NCBI RefSeq assembly: GCF_040958095.1
Contig: NC_091214.1
Span: forward strand, 6,088,087-6,152,086
Length of the DNA: 64,000 nucleotides
Direction: 5' to 3'
From: Procambarus clarkii
Taxonomy: Eukaryota > Arthropoda > Malacostraca > Decapoda > Cambaridae
Part shown: one piece after another, positions 61,356 to 64,000 of the stretch
Layout of the letters: every line of letters begins with the position of its first letter
How positions within the stretch are numbered: position 1 is the stretch's first letter
The notes under the pieces: model-generated
The model's input: the letters and a program-made list of their open reading frames with translations, nothing else
Told to the model about the DNA's origin: nothing
The model's database searches: none
Translations under genes and position numbers: made by a program

Positions 61356-63812
61356 TCAGCAGTCACGCGGGGGGGTGTCAACCTGTCTGAAACAGTCACT
61401 CATATTATCATTTTTTGTACCTCCTGTATCAACCATCACCTTCCAGGTCCCTTCTTCAACTGCAACACTTGCAGTGTAAATCTCTAATCCCTGGGACCTC
61501 TTCACGATGTTCATGGGAGCCATCATTCGTCGGGTCGTCCACCGGTCCTCACTTAGAGCACATACGAGAATCAAAAATACCGCTAAGAAACATTTGGTTA
61601 CCTGAGGAATAAGCTTCCTGAGCCTGTAATGTCCATAACCGGCTATATCCATTAGCCTGGTTTGGATCGAAGAGGGCTCTAGAACCTTCGCACATACCTC
61701 ACATACCTCTGACGTCTGGGGAATCTCTGGTCGGTTCAATGAACGCTGTACCTTGCCATACCGCAAGTACACGTCCGCCTTCGCTCCAGACTCGTTAGTA
61801 TCCGTGGGTGCCTGCACACAAGGCCTCTCTTCTAGCTCAGGTACTTCTGCCATCGTAACCTCATGTTTCTTGGCGAGAGAAAAATCAGGAGACACTGCTA
61901 GAACGTTCTCAATCTGTAGGCGAGAGGACAAATTAAACATAGTTACATCCGGGTCTGTCTTTACCTGGACATTAACATTGCCTGTAGACACCTCTGACCG
62001 TACTGTTCTGGCTGACTCGTCCGCTATCTTGGGATGATTGGTGCTCCAATCGGTCACCAAGTCGTTGGCTAGTACCACGTCAATCCCAGTCACAGGGAGG
62101 GTATCGACTACTGCCAACGCACATGTGCCGCTGAAATAAGGCGCGTCGAGATGTACTGGCACTAAGGGGGCGATGTACTGCGTCCTAGGAAACCCAACCA
62201 GGACAACCTCTGGTCTCCCATCCATACTTACTCCCTCGGGTAACGAGCTTTTCACGATCAGGGACTGGGCTGCTCCACTATCTCTGAGCACTACAACTGA
62301 TCTACCAGTATGATCACTCGATACATACCCGCCTGAAGTGTGAGGGGAAAACAACCTGGGTTCTTCCTGCGTAGTCGTCGACTGGCTTCCTGCTGGTGGT
62401 GTAACACAGCACATCATCATCACCTCCCTACGTGCGCTGCCACCTCTTCTGCCTTGGCACCTAGCAGCTACATGCCCTTTCTGCCCACAAGTCCAGCACA
62501 CCATATTCCTCCTTGAACTCCGGTGTTTCGGACTACTAGGACTTGTTCTTCGAGGGCTACTTGGGGGCGTCTTCTTAGCACTTTGTGGGACGGGTCTTTC
62601 CTCTTCATCATGAGGTCTGTCGAACCGGCGCTGGTAATTCCTTGGGACGTACTTAGCAGACGGCCTATGAGTCAGGATGTACTCTTCAGCAATGGTGGCT
62701 GCCGCACTCAAGGTCTCTACCTGCTGTTCCTCTAAGTACGTCTTCAGGTCTCCTGACAAACAATCCTTGAAGTCCTCTAGCAGAATCAGCTGCTCGAGGT
62801 CTTCCTTGGTCTCCACCTTCCGAGAGGCACACCATTCCTGGAAAAGTCGCTCCTTGATTGTGGCGAATTCGGTGAAAGTGTGCTCTGAGGTCTTCTTCAG
62901 GTTTCTGAACTTTTGCCTGTAAGCCTCAGGTACCAATTGGTACGCCATGAGCACAACCTTCTTCACCTTGTCATAATCGCCGGAGTCGTCAAGGGATAAC
63001 GTAGAGTAGGCGATTTGGGCCTTCCCAGTCAAGACTGACTGTATCATGATGGCCCAATTCTCCCTTGGCCACTCCAAAGAGGCAGCGACTTTCTCGAAGG
63101 CGGCAAAGAACTTCGAAACTTCCCTCTCATTGAATTTTGGGACCATTTTTATGTTTCTTACCGGATCGAAACCGCTGGTGTCCGTTGTTGGCCTCCGACC
63201 ACCGCCTAATCGCAATACTTCTAGTTCATGTTGTCTCTGTCTTTCTTTTTCTTCTCTCTCTCGCTGTTTCTCTTCCCTTTCTCGCTCTTCTCTTTCTCTT
63301 TCTTCTCTCTCTCGTCTCTCTTCTCTTTCTCGTTCTTCTCTTTCTCGTTTCTCTTCTCTTTCTCGTTCTTCTTTCCTTTCTTCTAATTCTAAACGTCTCA
63401 TCGCCAATTCTTTATCTTTTAATTCTCGTTCTAATTCTAACTTCTTCCACTCTATCTCACGATTGATCTCTAGGGCACGCATTTTGACTGTTAGGAAGCT
63501 GATATTAAGCTCACCTGCATCACTGTCAATGTCGCTGCCCTTATCTTCCTTTTCCGTGGAAGCTATTTCTTCACCTTCCCTTGTACTAGGAGTCTCGCCT
63601 TCCTGTTTCTCTTCTGCCTTCAGGTGCCGGTGAACCTTGGACAAGATCTCCACACGGGAATCACTGGCACGGATCTTGATCTCCAGGTAGGCGCTCACTA
63701 GTACAAGCTCTGGTTTGCTCAGATATTTTAATCTGGCAAGACAGTCCTCTCTGTTCAGAAAAGCCTGCACATCGTCCAGATCATCGATGGTAGCTTTCTC
63801 TGCCATTGTCAC
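61356..63812 (-). CDS. Gag-protease polyprotein of LTR element, block IV (818 aa)
   Basis: The same protein as 46226-48610 with a few substitutions (V to A near residue 41, I to V near 617). It continues 24 residues further because it lacks the block III indel. Coiled coil, gag core, zinc knuckle CWTCGQKGHVAARC and protease LRDSGAAQSLIV are all intact. The frame runs on past the hydrophobic CFLAVFLILVCALS segment into the region downstream of the deleted pol. It may be translated if the element is transcribed. Confidence 0.88.
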   Translation of the reverse strand: MTMAEKATIDDLDDVQAFLNREDCLARLKYLSKPELVLVSAYLEIKIRASDSRVEILSKVHRHLKAEEKQEGETPSTREGEEIASTEKEDKGSDIDSDAGELNISFLTVKMRALEINREIEWKKLELERELKDKELAMRRLELEERKEEREREEKREREEREREERREREEREREEREREEKQREREEKERQRQHELEVLRLGGGRRPTTDTSGFDPVRNIKMVPKFNEREVSKFFAAFEKVAASLEWPRENWAIMIQSVLTGKAQIAYSTLSLDDSGDYDKVKKVVLMAYQLVPEAYRQKFRNLKKTSEHTFTEFATIKERLFQEWCASRKVETKEDLEQLILLEDFKDCLSGDLKTYLEEQQVETLSAAATIAEEYILTHRPSAKYVPRNYQRRFDRPHDEEERPVPQSAKKTPPSSPRRTSPSSPKHRSSRRNMVCWTCGQKGHVAARCQGRRGGSARREVMMMCCVTPPAGSQSTTTQEEPRLFSPHTSGGYVSSDHTGRSVVVLRDSGAAQSLIVKSSLPEGVSMDGRPEVVLVGFPRTQYIAPLVPVHLDAPYFSGTCALAVVDTLPVTGIDVVLANDLVTDWSTNHPKIADESARTVRSEVSTGNVNVQVKTDPDVTMFNLSSRLQIENVLAVSPDFSLAKKHEVTMAEVPELEERPCVQAPTDTNESGAKADVYLRYGKVQRSLNRPEIPQTSEVCEVCAKVLEPSSIQTRLMDIAGYGHYRLRKLIPQVTKCFLAVFLILVCALSEDRWTTRRMMAPMNIVKRSQGLEIYTASVAVEEGTWKVMVDTGGTKNDNMSDCFRQVDTPPRDC

Positions 63813-64000
63813 CGATGGAACACTTAACTAGCACTTGACACACCGCTTTCACTTTAGCACTTAACGCACCGAGCACTGTTCTACGCCAATATTGCACTTT
63901 ATCGCACCTGGCGCCTCACTTGCCAATATTGCACGTAATCACTTCGGGCACCGCACTACGCAATATCGCACTTAATCACAGCGAACCCTTCGCTCTACAA
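63813..64000 (-). repeat. LTR-element leader repeats, block IV (partial)
   Basis: The same caatattgcac repeats as 48660-48900, cut by the window end. Confidence 0.7.

Larger units (their letters stand above)
58143..64000. repeat. Segmental duplication block IV (right end outside window)
   Basis: It repeats block III from 42936 onward: C1 fragment, family A endonuclease, then the LTR element in the same TSD. It ends inside the LTR-element leader at the window edge. Near 59050-59100 the family A sequence resembles block II (attagacgagg) more than block III, so block III has a private change there, or conversion has mixed the copies. Confidence 0.83.
59773..64000 (-). mobile_element. LTR retrotransposon, block IV copy (cut by window end)
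   Basis: Same element at the same base of family A as 44571-50054. The left (3') LTR is 59773-60797. The internal region runs to the window end inside the leader repeats; the 5' LTR lies outside. It lacks RT, RNase H and integrase exactly as block III does. Confidence 0.9.

Overview
This is eukaryotic repeat-rich DNA, not a gene-dense region. It contains metazoan-type non-LTR retrotransposons (EN-RT ORF2, FP25K-like ORF1), a CR1-clade LINE with octamer 3' repeats, a tRNA-derived SINE, a gypsy-type LTR element and C2H2 zinc-finger ORFs. The mixture and the high AT content suggest an invertebrate, most likely an arthropod. A decapod crustacean is my best guess, but that is inference. There are no operons, no rRNA and no convincing functional tRNA.

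Layout. The window is a head-to-tail array of one ancestral segment, by my estimate 8.5-9 kb before insertions. Block I runs from 1 to 25500 and is cut by the window start. Block II is 25501-42935, block III is 42936-58142, and block IV runs from 58143 to 64000 and is cut by the window end. A complete block reads, in + orientation: a decayed LINE ('family A', EN then RT), a tRNA-derived SINE (-), a C2H2 zinc-finger ORF (-), a purine-rich tract, a CR1 3' remnant with a 28-bp minisatellite (-), a CR1 RT fragment (-), a CR1 3' fragment (+), and another CR1 3' fragment (-).

Each block then collected its own insertions, and most have readable target-site duplications (TSDs). Block I holds a reversed LINE (C1) in family A (TSD aacgt) and a CR1 fragment (TSD gagtct). 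It also holds a SINE-like array 'Z' (TSD gaagaggacat), itself split by a full-length LINE 'C' with both ORFs open (TSD tcttt), and a 6-kb unclassified satellite-rich element 'E'. Block II has a C1 copy in + orientation with an open ORF2 (TSD agaatt) and three 2.41-kb tandem units made of opposed CR1 fragments. Blocks III and IV share one LTR retrotransposon at the same base of family A (TSD agtat). They also share one C1 3' fragment (TSD aatt), so they descend from a recent duplication of about 15.2 kb.

Coding potential. The open frames most worth attention are LINE C ORF1 and ORF2 (13332-14369 and 9928-12870, - strand), C1 ORF2 in block II (27736-30678, +), the gag-protease ORFs of the LTR element (46226-48610 and 61356-63812, -), and the zinc-finger ORF of block III (52985-53596, -), which is broken in blocks I and II. 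The LTR element lacks RT, RNase H and integrase. The most unusual part is element E (15430-21420). It is a short and a long head-to-tail copy with matching ends, inverted subterminal repeats, interlocking palindromes and three satellite families, and it has no recognisable protein.
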